A stretch of 64,000 nt of DNA from Xanthomarina sp. F2636L (lineage in GTDB: Bacteria > Bacteroidota > Bacteroidia > Flavobacteriales > Flavobacteriaceae). The position numbers and the translations under genes were made by a program. The stretch spans positions 1 to 64,000 of the forward strand of contig NZ_JAPMLM010000061.1 of assembly GCF_026410195.1 (NCBI RefSeq), given 5' to 3'. How positions within the stretch are numbered: position 1 is the stretch's first letter; every line of letters begins with the position of its first letter. This document shows, one piece after another, positions 52,312 through 60,750 of the stretch. Below the pieces are notes generated by a model. That model was not told the DNA's origin. It did not search any database and was given only the letters and a program-made list of their open reading frames with translations.

Positions 52312-52995
52312 TTATATCTTAAAGCTTACAATGCCACAATCCATTTTAAATATCTGACCAGAAAGGGAAGCGGCTTTATCTGAAAGTAAAAAGGCAGCCA
52401 TGCCAGCAACTTCCTCTGGATTTAGGAACTTTTTTAAAGGATGACGATCTGTAATATTTTCTATCATTTTGTCGTTTCTCAATAATTTAGAGGCCAAATC
52501 CGTATTTGTAACTGTAGGTGCAATGGCATTAATTCTGATGGTTGGAGCTAATTCTGCGCCTAAGGATTTTACAAGACCTTCTACACCAGATTTTGCTGTG
52601 GCAATGCTCGCATGGAAGGGCATGCCTAATTTTGAAGCTACTGTACTAAATAATAAAATGGAAGACCCGGAACCTTTTTTAAGAAGCGGTAAATACGTTT
52701 GAATGGCGTTAACAGCACCTAAAACATTTATTTCAAAATCGTTTTTAAAATCTTCCAGATTTAAACGTGAAATAGGCTTTAAATTGATACTTCCCGGACA
52801 ATAGATTAAACCATCAGCAGCATCAAGCTCGGGTAAAACATCTTTTAAAACATCACAAGTATAGTGGGTGAGGTTCTCGTGCTCAAATTCAGGCTTGGTA
52901 CGGCTAATGTTAACAATTTTATTATGCGGAATCAAAGTTTTTAAAATGGCATAGCCAATGCCTTTACTTCCTCCAATAAGGATGTAAGTCTTCAT
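52312..52995 (-). CDS. Short-chain dehydrogenase/reductase
   Basis: 227 residues. The cofactor loop is YILIGGSKGIGYAIL and the NAG-like motif is YCPGSIN. The catalytic Ser-x(n)-Tyr/Lys region is degenerate: HASIATAKSGVEGL carries the Lys but has Ala-Thr where Tyr is usual (SIATAK). It may bind NADP without acting as a normal SDR. The family relation to photolyase neighbours is known in other bacteria, where such SDRs sit by photolyase genes, although their reaction is not clear. Confidence 0.85.
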   Translation of the reverse strand: MKTYILIGGSKGIGYAILKTLIPHNKIVNISRTKPEFEHENLTHYTCDVLKDVLPELDAADGLIYCPGSINLKPISRLNLEDFKNDFEINVLGAVNAIQTYLPLLKKGSGSSILLFSTVASKLGMPFHASIATAKSGVEGLVKSLGAELAPTIRINAIAPTVTNTDLASKLLRNDKMIENITDRHPLKKFLNPEEVAGMAAFLLSDKAASLSGQIFKMDCGIVSFKI

Positions 52996-53041
52996 GTATT
53001 TAAAATGTCATTTAATGATTATAAGAAAAAAAGATGGTAGT

Positions 53042-53266
53042 TTAAGTAGTTAAAGGTCTTCCTTTTAAACGCTTTTCAACCTTTTGTTTCATGGCAGTAA
53101 GACGTTTCATAAGATCCATGATATCTTCATCTTTTTTGGTTTTATATAATTCATTCAATTCTAGAATAAGCGCTTTTGCTTCTCTAGATATTTCTATTCT
53201 ATCGCTTGTAGATAGGGATCTCAAGCTGGTTTTTTCAAACTCTAAAGCTTTTTCTATAAGTTCCAT
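53042..53266 (-). CDS. Small protein of unknown function beside folE
   Basis: 74 residues, fully helical and charged (MELIEKALEFEKTSLRSL, LMKRLTAMKQKVEKR). It lies four bases after folE in the same direction, so it is co-translated. I know no named domain. A coiled-coil partner or a small regulator is possible. Confidence 0.65.
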   Translation of the reverse strand: MELIEKALEFEKTSLRSLSTSDRIEISREAKALILELNELYKTKKDEDIMDLMKRLTAMKQKVEKRLKGRPLTT

Positions 53267-53270
53267 AATA

Positions 53271-53969
53271 TTATAATTTTAAATAGTTCTGTAATTCTGC
53301 AATTTTAGGGGTTGTATTAAATTTCCCACCATAATAACTAGTTACAGTTGCAGAAGTTTCGTCTTTAATTCCCCTCGAAGATACGCATAAATGTTTAGCA
53401 TCTATAATTACTGCCACATCTTCGGTTTCAAGGATGCCTTTTAGTTCTTCTGCAATCTGATTTGTTAAGCGTTCTTGCACCTGTGGTCTCTTGGCGTAAT
53501 ACTGAACAATTCTATTGAGTTTAGATAGACCAATTACCTTGCCAGAAGAGATATAAGCTACATGAGCTGTTCCAATAATTGGTACAAAATGGTGCTCGCA
53601 GTTAGAATAAAATGAAATATTTTTTTCAACAAGCATCTGATTATATTGATATTTATTATCAAATAAAGCAACTTTGGGTTTATTTTTAGGATTTAATCCA
53701 GAAAAAATTTCATCGATATACATTTTAGCCACACGATTTGGTGTTCCCTTTAAAGAATCGTCTGTAAGATCTAAACCCATAACATCCATAATTTCTTCAA
53801 ATAGAGAGGCAATGCGTTCTTTTTTTTCAGTATCACTTAATAGAAAAGCATCGGTTTTCATAGGTGTTTCTAAGCCAGAATATAGATGGTCATCGCCTAT
53901 ATCTTCAATGCTAAAGCCATTTAGAGGACTTTTTTTTCTCTTAACTTCGTTTAAAATTTCTGTATTCAT
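53271..53969 (-). CDS. folE: GTP cyclohydrolase I
   Basis: 232 residues. Zinc and catalytic residues are in SNCEHHFVPIIGTAHVAYI, VIGLSKLNRIV and the AVIIDAKHLCVSSRGIKD end with the second zinc Cys. It converts GTP to dihydroneopterin triphosphate, the first step to folate and pterins. A pterin (MTHF) is the usual antenna of photolyases, so its place in this operon is sensible. Confidence 0.97.
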   Translation of the reverse strand: MNTEILNEVKRKKSPLNGFSIEDIGDDHLYSGLETPMKTDAFLLSDTEKKERIASLFEEIMDVMGLDLTDDSLKGTPNRVAKMYIDEIFSGLNPKNKPKVALFDNKYQYNQMLVEKNISFYSNCEHHFVPIIGTAHVAYISSGKVIGLSKLNRIVQYYAKRPQVQERLTNQIAEELKGILETEDVAVIIDAKHLCVSSRGIKDETSATVTSYYGGKFNTTPKIAELQNYLKL

Positions 53970-54023
53970 AGAGGTCTTTTTTTTGTGCTGTCTTAAAGAA
54001 TTGGTTCCTTAATCAAAGCAACA

Positions 54024-54296
54024 TTAGCGTTTGGAAATGGTATTATGTGTTATTTGTTTTTGTCTGGAACATTTAAAGCGTCCTTTTTCAAAAACACGTA
54101 ATTTTTTATGTTTTGTTTTTCTGCCTTGAACCCGTTTTCGCCATAATTTAAAACTACTTTCTTTTAATTCGCGACGCATAACATGAATAACTTCTTGTTC
54201 TGAAAGTCCAAATTGAAAAGTAATGGCTTCAAAAGGGGTTCTGTCTTCCCAAGCCATTTCAATAATACGATCGATATGTTGTGGTTCTAAAATCAT
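54024..54296 (-). CDS. TIGR03643 / DUF2805 protein
   Basis: 90 residues. IDRIIEMAWEDRTPFEAITFQFGLSEQEVIHVMRRELK matches the TIGR03643 (DUF2805) family, a small helical domain often found by photolyase genes. It may bind nucleic acid through the basic end (RKRVQGRKTKHKKLR). Its ATG overlaps the 141-residue gene stop by four bases. Confidence 0.9.
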   Translation of the reverse strand: MILEPQHIDRIIEMAWEDRTPFEAITFQFGLSEQEVIHVMRRELKESSFKLWRKRVQGRKTKHKKLRVFEKGRFKCSRQKQITHNTISKR

Positions 54297-54718
54297 GGTA
54301 AAACATGATATTTCGCTTCGTATTTTACTTTTTCATCCAATAGTTTATCGAAAAAAGCTTTGTTCTCTTTAAAAGTAGTATTTTTTCTAGACCTGATAAA
54401 TTTTCCTTGAGCATGAATGCTGCTTCCATCTGTTTTATACATTACCAATTGGTAAAAAGGGATGATCCAGGTATAGTTTTTTAAACCTTTGTTAATTCTG
54501 ATAAGAACTCCCAAAGGCCTTAGTTCCAGATTGGCATAATTAACATCTGCGACTAGGTTCAAATACTGTTGTAAATTAGGACTCACCTCTTCAATCATCA
54601 TGCGTTTGGAGCCAATTCCTTTCAGCTGGATAGCTTGAATCCATCCAAATGATTTACCAACTAAATCATGGATGAGTTTATCATGTTTCTTATTATTGTG
54701 AGTCGTATCTAAAATCAT
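54293..54718 (-). CDS. Uncharacterised 141-residue protein, first of the photolyase operon
   Basis: Soluble beta-rich protein with two basic segments (LKGIGSKRMM, GKFIRSRKNTTFKEN). It lacks recognisable catalytic motifs. It overlaps the TIGR03643 gene by four bases and stands directly downstream of the palindrome at 54747-54776. It belongs to the light/pterin cluster by position; its function is unknown. Confidence 0.65.
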   Translation of the reverse strand: MILDTTHNNKKHDKLIHDLVGKSFGWIQAIQLKGIGSKRMMIEEVSPNLQQYLNLVADVNYANLELRPLGVLIRINKGLKNYTWIIPFYQLVMYKTDGSSIHAQGKFIRSRKNTTFKENKAFFDKLLDEKVKYEAKYHVLP

Positions 54719-54746
54719 AAAATAAATATAAGCAAAATATCTGTTT

Positions 54747-54776
54747 GTCTAACTTTTTAATTAAAATATTATACAA
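54747..54776. promoter_or_regulatory. Probable TetR operator, copy 2
   Basis: 30-bp imperfect palindrome beginning TGTCTAACTTTTTA and ending TTATACA, 29 bases upstream of the 141-residue gene. Its first 11 bases equal those of the palindrome at 59134-59163, and both are 30 bp long. Central symmetry (TTTTTAATTAAAA) strengthens it. Similarity extends into ACAAA..TTAACAT beyond the palindrome. Confidence 0.7.
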
Positions 54777-55011
54777 AAATTAACATTATATTTATGAGTG
54801 CTGCATTATTCCTGGAATACAATGAATTTAATGGCCATATTGGTCTTTCGTAAAACAGCTTAATTTCTTTTTTTGAAGCATTTTATGGCTCGAAGACGAA
54901 AAATTTAAAAACGCTGATTTTGATAAGAAGTTTCATTTTAAATGCAATAATTTCTTATTAAACAATTCTTGATTAAATTTTCCGTGGCATTGTTTATGTG
55001 TTTCATAGATG

Positions 55012-56439
55012 CTAGTTCACGTCTACTAATTTATTAATCATTCCTCTAAAAATAAATCCGTGAAAAGGCAAAACACTATACCAATACAAGCGTCCAGCGA
55101 GACCACGTGGTCTAAAAGTAGCCGTTTGTTTTAGCAGGCCATCTTCAATTTTAAATTCAAGCCAGGCTTCTCCAGGAAGTTTCATTTCGGCATATAACAA
55201 TAATTTCCGTTCTTTTTTGTCGCTAAAAATTACACGCCAAAAATCCAAAGCATCCCCAACGTTTAATTCTGAAATATGGGTTCTTCCTCTCCGTAAACCA
55301 ATACCGCCAAATAATTTATCCATATAGCCTCTTATTTTCCATAGATAATTGCCATAATACCAACCTGTTGAACCTCCAATGGACCAGATCCTATTTATGG
55401 TTTTCTCCGTATCAATAACTTTTCGTTCTTTATAATCCTTAAAACAGCCGTAGGTTGGAACGTTGATGTATTTATGAATGTTGTTTTTTAAACGTCCACT
55501 ACTTACCATGGAATCTTTCCAACTGGAAACAATACTATTTTGTTCAATTTTCTCAAAAGCCAGAGCTACCGCATCTTGATACGTTATGGGATATACATCC
55601 AAAATTTGATTGATGTTACTTTTCTCGCCTATAATTTCCACCCCCATACTATCCACCAATGAAGAAGCGAGTTTATACGAAGTAGCCGTTACAAAATACA
55701 GCCAGTAGGAGGATAGCTTGGGAGTCATAACAGGGACTGTTAGAATATAACGCTTCAAATTTCTAATTTTAGCAAACTTGAGTAACATGTGTTTGTAAGT
55801 AAGGATCTCAGGACCAAAAACGTCAAAACTTTTGTTGTAAAGCTCTTCTTTACCTTTGGCTTTAGATAAGAAAGCAAGTACATCTCTAACAGCAATAGGT
55901 TGGGTTTTGGTATTTAACCATTTTGGAGCAATCATTACAGGTAGTTTTTCAACCAAATCCCGAATAATTTCAAAAGAGGAACTTCCGGACCCAACAATAA
56001 TTCCAGCCTTAAATATGGTTAACGCATAGGTTTCAGATTCCAATAATTCTTCAACATTTTTTCTTGATTGCAAATGTTTTGAAAGATAAGCATCGTTGGT
56101 AATACCACTTAAATAAATTACCTGCTTTATTTCTGTGGTTTTAAAATAGTTCTTAAAATTTATGGCACATGCAGCTTCTAATGCTTCAAAATCTTTCGAG
56201 GTATTGGACATAGAATGAATAAGATAATATGCAACATCAATATCTTTAGGAATGTTTTGAAGAGTTTCGGGTTTTAAAAAATCTGCTTCAACAATTTTTA
56301 TATGTTCGTCTTGAAGATAACTTTTGTCTACTCTAAGTGTATCGCGTACCGCACAAATAACCTCATGGCCTTCATTGATTAATATAGGGATTAATCTTTT
56401 CCCTATATATCCTGTGGAACCTGTAACTAGAATTTTCAT
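55012..56439 (-). CDS. NAD(P)-binding SDR-type epimerase fused to a DUF2867 domain
   Basis: 475 residues. The first ~300 form an extended SDR (KILVTGSTGYIGKRLI at the start, VAYYLIHSM, VIYLSGIT) that lacks the usual Tyr-x3-Lys pair. The last ~170 residues (STGWYYGNYLWKIRG, GDALDFWRVIFSD, PGEAWLEFKI) are a DUF2867 domain. The pair is commonly called a SDR of unknown substrate near photolyase genes. It is separated by 79 bases from the flavin reductase gene upstream and by 293 bases from the next operon. Confidence 0.85.
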   Translation of the reverse strand: MKILVTGSTGYIGKRLIPILINEGHEVICAVRDTLRVDKSYLQDEHIKIVEADFLKPETLQNIPKDIDVAYYLIHSMSNTSKDFEALEAACAINFKNYFKTTEIKQVIYLSGITNDAYLSKHLQSRKNVEELLESETYALTIFKAGIIVGSGSSSFEIIRDLVEKLPVMIAPKWLNTKTQPIAVRDVLAFLSKAKGKEELYNKSFDVFGPEILTYKHMLLKFAKIRNLKRYILTVPVMTPKLSSYWLYFVTATSYKLASSLVDSMGVEIIGEKSNINQILDVYPITYQDAVALAFEKIEQNSIVSSWKDSMVSSGRLKNNIHKYINVPTYGCFKDYKERKVIDTEKTINRIWSIGGSTGWYYGNYLWKIRGYMDKLFGGIGLRRGRTHISELNVGDALDFWRVIFSDKKERKLLLYAEMKLPGEAWLEFKIEDGLLKQTATFRPRGLAGRLYWYSVLPFHGFIFRGMINKLVDVN

Positions 56440-56518
56440 GGATACGTTTATATTTAATTATTTTATGTGTTCGGAATAAAAACTTGGCATCATAAAAATA
56501 ATTGGTTTAAATTAAGCT

Positions 56519-57133
56519 TTATTTTGGTCTTTGGTATGCCAATCTTGTTTTTAAATTAGGGATTGTGTAACCATCCAAACCGTTTATAGCTGCAATTTTT
56601 CCTTCTGAAAGATTTACAAAGCCATCTTCTTGAAGTAAAGAGTCTTGAATATACAAGTCCGTAATTTCCCCAATCAAAAGCATGGTGTTATTGGCTTTTA
56701 TATGATATTCTTCTACAAAGTTCATGGCCATTTGAACTGGAGAGTTTTTTACAAAAGGCGCGATACATCCATTTTTATAGTCTTCTTCTAAGTTTGTCAT
56801 ATCAAATTCGGAAGTCATGGCATCATATTTTGCAGAGGTGTGGTGTGCATCTTTTAATATATCCTCATAAATATGATTGACGGTAAACACAGACATGTCT
56901 TTAATATTATCATAGGTATTTCTTATTACTGTGGTTGGTCTCATGAAAAAACCTAAGATGGAAGGATCTGAGCCAATATGTGTTATCGAGCTAAACACTG
57001 CTACATTTGAAATGCCTTTTTTTGATTTCGAACCAATAAGATTAGCAGATTTATAACCCGAACAACTGTTGATGAGATTAATCCGATAGAGATAGTCCAT
57101 CTCACTAATATCCTCTTTGCTAAAGTGTGGCAT
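56519..57133 (-). CDS. Flavin reductase-like (FMN-binding) protein
   Basis: 204 residues. The split-barrel FMN-binding fold is seen in LINSCSGYKSANLIGSKSKK, NVAVFSSITHIGSDPSILGFFMRPT and TVNHIYEDILKDAHHTSAKYD. It reduces or binds FMN. Its ATG overlaps the AarF stop by one base. It is linked to the photolyase group through context, where reduced flavin is needed. Confidence 0.85.
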   Translation of the reverse strand: MPHFSKEDISEMDYLYRINLINSCSGYKSANLIGSKSKKGISNVAVFSSITHIGSDPSILGFFMRPTTVIRNTYDNIKDMSVFTVNHIYEDILKDAHHTSAKYDAMTSEFDMTNLEEDYKNGCIAPFVKNSPVQMAMNFVEEYHIKANNTMLLIGEITDLYIQDSLLQEDGFVNLSEGKIAAINGLDGYTIPNLKTRLAYQRPK

Positions 57134-58443
57134 TATAGCGTGTTAAAATTATTGATGATTATATTATTTGCCTTTAAATCGAACATGAGGTTATAAAGTC
57201 CGAAGAATGTTCTGTTCATATAAATAAAATGCTTGGAACCTCTATTGGCATTGTATTTTCTTATTTGTGTGTTTTTAGAATATTTTTCCCCTAGCTCTGC
57301 GATTTTCAAAAAGAATTCACTGTTGGAGAAATCGAAAGTATCTTCTTGAAGCGGCTCCGAAAACAAGCTAAGCATGTCGTGAAACATCTTGGTAAAAAAC
57401 TCTTTTTCTTCTTCGGTATCTTCCGTTTTTAAAATTTCTAATTCATATAATTTTGAAAGAAATTTCTCTTGATTGGTAATGTTTTCTTTTTTAGCCAATT
57501 CAAAATAAGGACTATAAAAATCTTCTGGAATGATTTTAACACAACCAAAATCTAAGGCAATTAGTTCTTTTTCCTTTGAAATTAAAAAATTTCCAGGATG
57601 TGGATCTGCATGTACTTTTTTTAAGTTATGGATTTGATACATGTAAAAATCCCACAGGGCTTGTCCTATATTATTTGCGTGAGTGGCGTTTGTATTGTGT
57701 TTGGTAAATTCTGATAAATGTTCCCCTTCCATATAATCCATGGTAATAATCCTATCAGACGATAAAGTTTCGTAATATTTTGGAAATTTTAGGTTTGGAA
57801 TATGTGCACAGGCATTTGCAATCTCTTGGCTTTGTTTTACTTCTAAAATATAGTCTGTTTCCTCTATAAGTTTGGTTTCAACCTCTTTAAAATATTTATC
57901 AGAATCTTTCCCTTTAATATTAAACATGCTCATAGCAATAGGTTTCACCATAGCCAAATCGGTTGCAATACTATCTGCGACTCCAGGATATTGAATTTTT
58001 ACAGCCAACTTTTTTCCATCTTTTTCAGCAAGGTGAACTTGCCCAATACTAGCTGCATTTATAGAGGTGGCGTTAAAAATATCGTAGAGTTCGTCTGGTG
58101 TTTTTCCAAAGTATTTTTTAAAGGTTTTTAATACCAATGCCGGAGATAATGGTGGTACAGAAAATTGTGCCAAAGAGAACTTTTCCACATAAGCCTGAGG
58201 CAAAATGGTCTTTTCCATACTTAACATTTGCGCCACTTTTAAAGCACTCCCTTTAAGTTGTTTTAGGCTGTCGTAAATATCTTCGGCATTATTTTTATTT
58301 AAACGATCTTTGGCGTCTTCTTTATTTGTGACCATTTTATCGCCATAATATTTAATATAGTTTACGCCAACTTTGGCTCCAGTGGTAACCAATTTGGATG
58401 CACGTGAAATTTTGGATGTTGGAATTTTGTCTATGGTTTTCAT
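57133..58443 (-). CDS. ABC1/AarF (UbiB-type) atypical kinase
   Basis: 436 residues. The UbiB kinase marks are KLGQ-like KGSALKVAQMLSME, AASIGQVHLA, LAVKIQYPGVADSI, MDYMEGEHLS and HADPHPGNFLIS with IALDFGCVK. UbiB relatives help coenzyme Q or isoprenoid lipid metabolism; here it is soluble-like with no C-terminal membrane segment evident. It overlaps TetR by four bases and flavin reductase by one base. Confidence 0.93.
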   Translation of the reverse strand: MKTIDKIPTSKISRASKLVTTGAKVGVNYIKYYGDKMVTNKEDAKDRLNKNNAEDIYDSLKQLKGSALKVAQMLSMEKTILPQAYVEKFSLAQFSVPPLSPALVLKTFKKYFGKTPDELYDIFNATSINAASIGQVHLAEKDGKKLAVKIQYPGVADSIATDLAMVKPIAMSMFNIKGKDSDKYFKEVETKLIEETDYILEVKQSQEIANACAHIPNLKFPKYYETLSSDRIITMDYMEGEHLSEFTKHNTNATHANNIGQALWDFYMYQIHNLKKVHADPHPGNFLISKEKELIALDFGCVKIIPEDFYSPYFELAKKENITNQEKFLSKLYELEILKTEDTEEEKEFFTKMFHDMLSLFSEPLQEDTFDFSNSEFFLKIAELGEKYSKNTQIRKYNANRGSKHFIYMNRTFFGLYNLMFDLKANNIIINNFNTL

Positions 58444-59099
58444 GAGTTCGTAGATGCTTTTTCTTTAAATAAAAATTTTCCAAGATCGATTACGCTTTTA
58501 AGAGGTGTCATTTGGAGAATATCGAAACTGGTATTTACAGATTTTTCAATAAAAATATCTGTTTTTTCAAATGATGGCGAACTGTCGTCCATCCAAAACC
58601 TGAGAGTTAATAATAACTGAATCCAGGCCGATTCTTGTAGGCCTTTTTTTTGAATTTGGTTTATTTGTTTCAGCTGGATATCTAACATTTCAATATCTAG
58701 AGTATTAATATAACCTGTAAAACTCTGTTTTAGCTTGGATAATTTTTGAAGTCCTTTTAAACTATGTTTGTTTTGTTCTAAACTAAACATCACATAACTT
58801 CTATTGGCCGTTAGATTTTCAAAAAATGTAAAATAGAAACTAAGAAGTTTGTTTCTATCATCAAAAGATTTGTAATCCTCACTTTTCTCTAAAACATGAA
58901 GCGTATTTTCAAAAAAAGCATTGAATATATACTTTTCTAGAACCTCAAAAGAGGCAAAGTACTTATAAAAGTCTTGTTCGTTGATTTTATTTTCTTTAGA
59001 AAACAGATAAACTGTATGCGGTTTTTTGTCTTGTTCTAAAACATATTTCATGTACATTGACATGATGTCTTTTTCGTTTATAGATTTCTTTTTTGCCAT
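58440..59099 (-). CDS. TetR-family transcriptional regulator
   Basis: 219 residues from the ATG at 59099; a TTG three codons upstream is weaker. The N-terminal helix-turn-helix is divergent (HTVYLFSKENKINEQDFYKYFASFEVLEKYIF) but keeps the TetR turn and the F-Y-x-Y-F pattern. The C-terminal ligand domain is all-helical. It is the first gene of the operon with AarF, flavin reductase and the SDR. The palindrome at 59134-59163, 35 bases upstream, is probably its own operator. Confidence 0.82.
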   Translation of the reverse strand: MAKKKSINEKDIMSMYMKYVLEQDKKPHTVYLFSKENKINEQDFYKYFASFEVLEKYIFNAFFENTLHVLEKSEDYKSFDDRNKLLSFYFTFFENLTANRSYVMFSLEQNKHSLKGLQKLSKLKQSFTGYINTLDIEMLDIQLKQINQIQKKGLQESAWIQLLLTLRFWMDDSSPSFEKTDIFIEKSVNTSFDILQMTPLKSVIDLGKFLFKEKASTNS

Positions 59100-59133
59100 A
59101 ATACCCAAATAATTTTTTTGTAAATATACTAAA

Positions 59134-59163
59134 TGTCTAACTTTAAAAATATAAAATTAGACA
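59134..59163. promoter_or_regulatory. Probable TetR operator, copy 1
   Basis: 30-bp palindrome: TGTCTAACTTTA on the left, TAAAATTAGACA on the right (12-base arms with one mismatch). It is 35 bases upstream of the TetR ATG. Copy 2 at 54747-54776 has the same length and left arm. Confidence 0.75.
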
Positions 59164-59302
59164 AATTTAACATATTCAATTTGTATGTATGTTATTAATT
59201 AGGAAAATATTTTTAGAAATGACGAATCTTAAAACCATACTATGGCAGTTTGGTACATGTAGTTTTCTTTAAAACAATTGTAAATTCATTCCTATAAAAT
59301 TG

Positions 59303-59310
59303 TATATTTG
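59303..59310 (+). promoter_or_regulatory. TAnnTTTG -7 element before the 142-residue gene
   Basis: TATATTTG fits the consensus; ATTG 22-26 bases upstream is a weak -33. It lies 22 bases before the ATG at 59332. Confidence 0.5.
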
Positions 59311-59331
59311 GACTTATAAAAATTATATAAA

Positions 59332-59760
59332 ATGAAAAAAATCACTACTTTATTTATAGCCTTATTTTTTATAGGTATAAATACCATGTTAGCTCAGAAC
59401 GAGAAATCTGAAAAACAAATTAGAAGACAAGCTGCAAAAATTGATACGGTTTTTACTGTAGAAGAACGATCAAAAATTGATATTTGGTTTAATAACCGAG
59501 TTAACGAAATGGATTTATCCGATGAAGTAAGAGAAGAATATGATACTACCGTATTTACTTATGTTTATGAGATGAGTCGTTTAAACGATAGAGACAAAGA
59601 CTATAGTGTTGATGAAATGCATGTTGAATTTGATAAAATTGTCGATAGAATGAATGCGGACATGAAAGAGATTTTAACACAAGATCAATACATCAACTTT
59701 TTAGAAAATTTTGGAAAGATTGCCAGAATTATTTATGAGCGATTTGGCTGGGAAGATTAA
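59332..59760 (+). CDS. Small exported protein of unknown function
   Basis: 142 residues. The signal peptide is at 1-21 (FIALFFIGINTMLAQ). The mature part is helical and charged, with a coiled-coil-like LSDEVREEYDTTVFTYVYEMSRL. No enzyme motif is seen. It may be periplasmic. It is divergent from the TetR operon, with 232 bases between the starts. Confidence 0.65.
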   Translation: MKKITTLFIALFFIGINTMLAQNEKSEKQIRRQAAKIDTVFTVEERSKIDIWFNNRVNEMDLSDEVREEYDTTVFTYVYEMSRLNDRDKDYSVDEMHVEFDKIVDRMNADMKEILTQDQYINFLENFGKIARIIYERFGWED

Positions 59761-59794
59761 GCTTTCCTTAACAAGTATATAATGACATAAAAGC

Positions 59795-59802
59795 TATTTT
59801 TG
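59795..59802 (+). promoter_or_regulatory. TAnnTTTG -7 element before the DUF2911 gene
   Basis: TATTTTTG matches the consensus 34 bases before the ATG at 59836. No good -33 partner is visible. Confidence 0.45.
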
Positions 59803-59835
59803 TCTTAAAATTTAATAATTTAAAAATATAGAAGA

Positions 59836-60681
59836 ATGAAAAACATATTACTATTATTTGCTGTAGCTGCCTTATCTATTAATATGAGTGCGCAAGTTAC
59901 AACACCACAATCTAGTCCATTTAGTAAGGTGGAGCAAAAGGTTGGTTTGACAGATGTGACCATAGAATATTCTCGTCCAGGAGTTAAAGGACGTACCGTT
60001 TTTGGAGACCTTGTTCCTTACGATAAGGTATGGAGAATGGGTGCTAATAAGAACACCATTATTACTTTTAGTGATAATGTAACCATCATGGGACAATTAT
60101 TAAAAGCAGGATCTTATGCTATTTTTGCAAAACCTGGAGAGAAAGTTTGGGAAGTATTATTTTACTCTGATACAGAAAACTGGGGAACACCAGAAAAATG
60201 GGATGATGGTAAAGTTGCAGCCAGAGTAAATGCTGAAGTTTACCCTGTGCCTTTTAATGTTGAAACCTTTACTATAGACATCAATCAAATTACAAATTCT
60301 GGAGCAGCTTTAGAAATTCTTTGGGAAAAAACCTATGTGGCAGTTCCTTTCTCTGTGCCAACAGATGAAATTGTACTTAAATCTATTAACGATGCTTTAA
60401 ATGGCACTCCAAAAGCTAGCGATTATTACGCTGCAGCAGTTTATTATTCTCAAGAAGGGAAAGATATTAAACAAGCTAAAGAATGGATGGATAAAGCCAT
60501 GAGTATGATGGATAAGCCTATGTTTTATCAAATAAGACAGCAATCTATAATCTATGCAAAAGCAGGAGATATAAAAGGGGCAATTGAACTTGCTAAAAAA
60601 TCCTTGGATGGAGCAAAAGAAGCTGGAAATGATGATTATGTAAAAATGAACTTGGATTCTCTTAAAGAATGGGAAAACTAA
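59836..60681 (+). CDS. DUF2911 exported protein with TPR-like end
   Basis: 281 residues. The signal peptide is at 1-20. DUF2911 follows with VTIEYSRPGVKGRTVFGDLVPYDKVWRMGANKNTI and GSYAIFAKPGEKVWEVLFYSD. The C-terminal third is helical (AKEWMDKAMSMMDKPM), TPR-like. The family is common in Bacteroidota and of unknown role, probably periplasmic. Confidence 0.88.
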   Translation: MKNILLLFAVAALSINMSAQVTTPQSSPFSKVEQKVGLTDVTIEYSRPGVKGRTVFGDLVPYDKVWRMGANKNTIITFSDNVTIMGQLLKAGSYAIFAKPGEKVWEVLFYSDTENWGTPEKWDDGKVAARVNAEVYPVPFNVETFTIDINQITNSGAALEILWEKTYVAVPFSVPTDEIVLKSINDALNGTPKASDYYAAAVYYSQEGKDIKQAKEWMDKAMSMMDKPMFYQIRQQSIIYAKAGDIKGAIELAKKSLDGAKEAGNDDYVKMNLDSLKEWEN

Positions 60682-60699
60682 GATTACTTTAAACTTATA

Positions 60700-60738
60700 A
60701 AAAAAAGCCTCACAGTTTTAATTGTGAGGCTTTTTTTT
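60700..60738. terminator. Bidirectional terminator between DUF2911 gene and symporter
   Basis: AAAAAAGCCTCACA / TGTGAGGCTTTTTT with a GTTTTAAT loop. It can end both convergent genes. Confidence 0.92.
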
Positions 60739-60750
60739 ATATATAAAATA

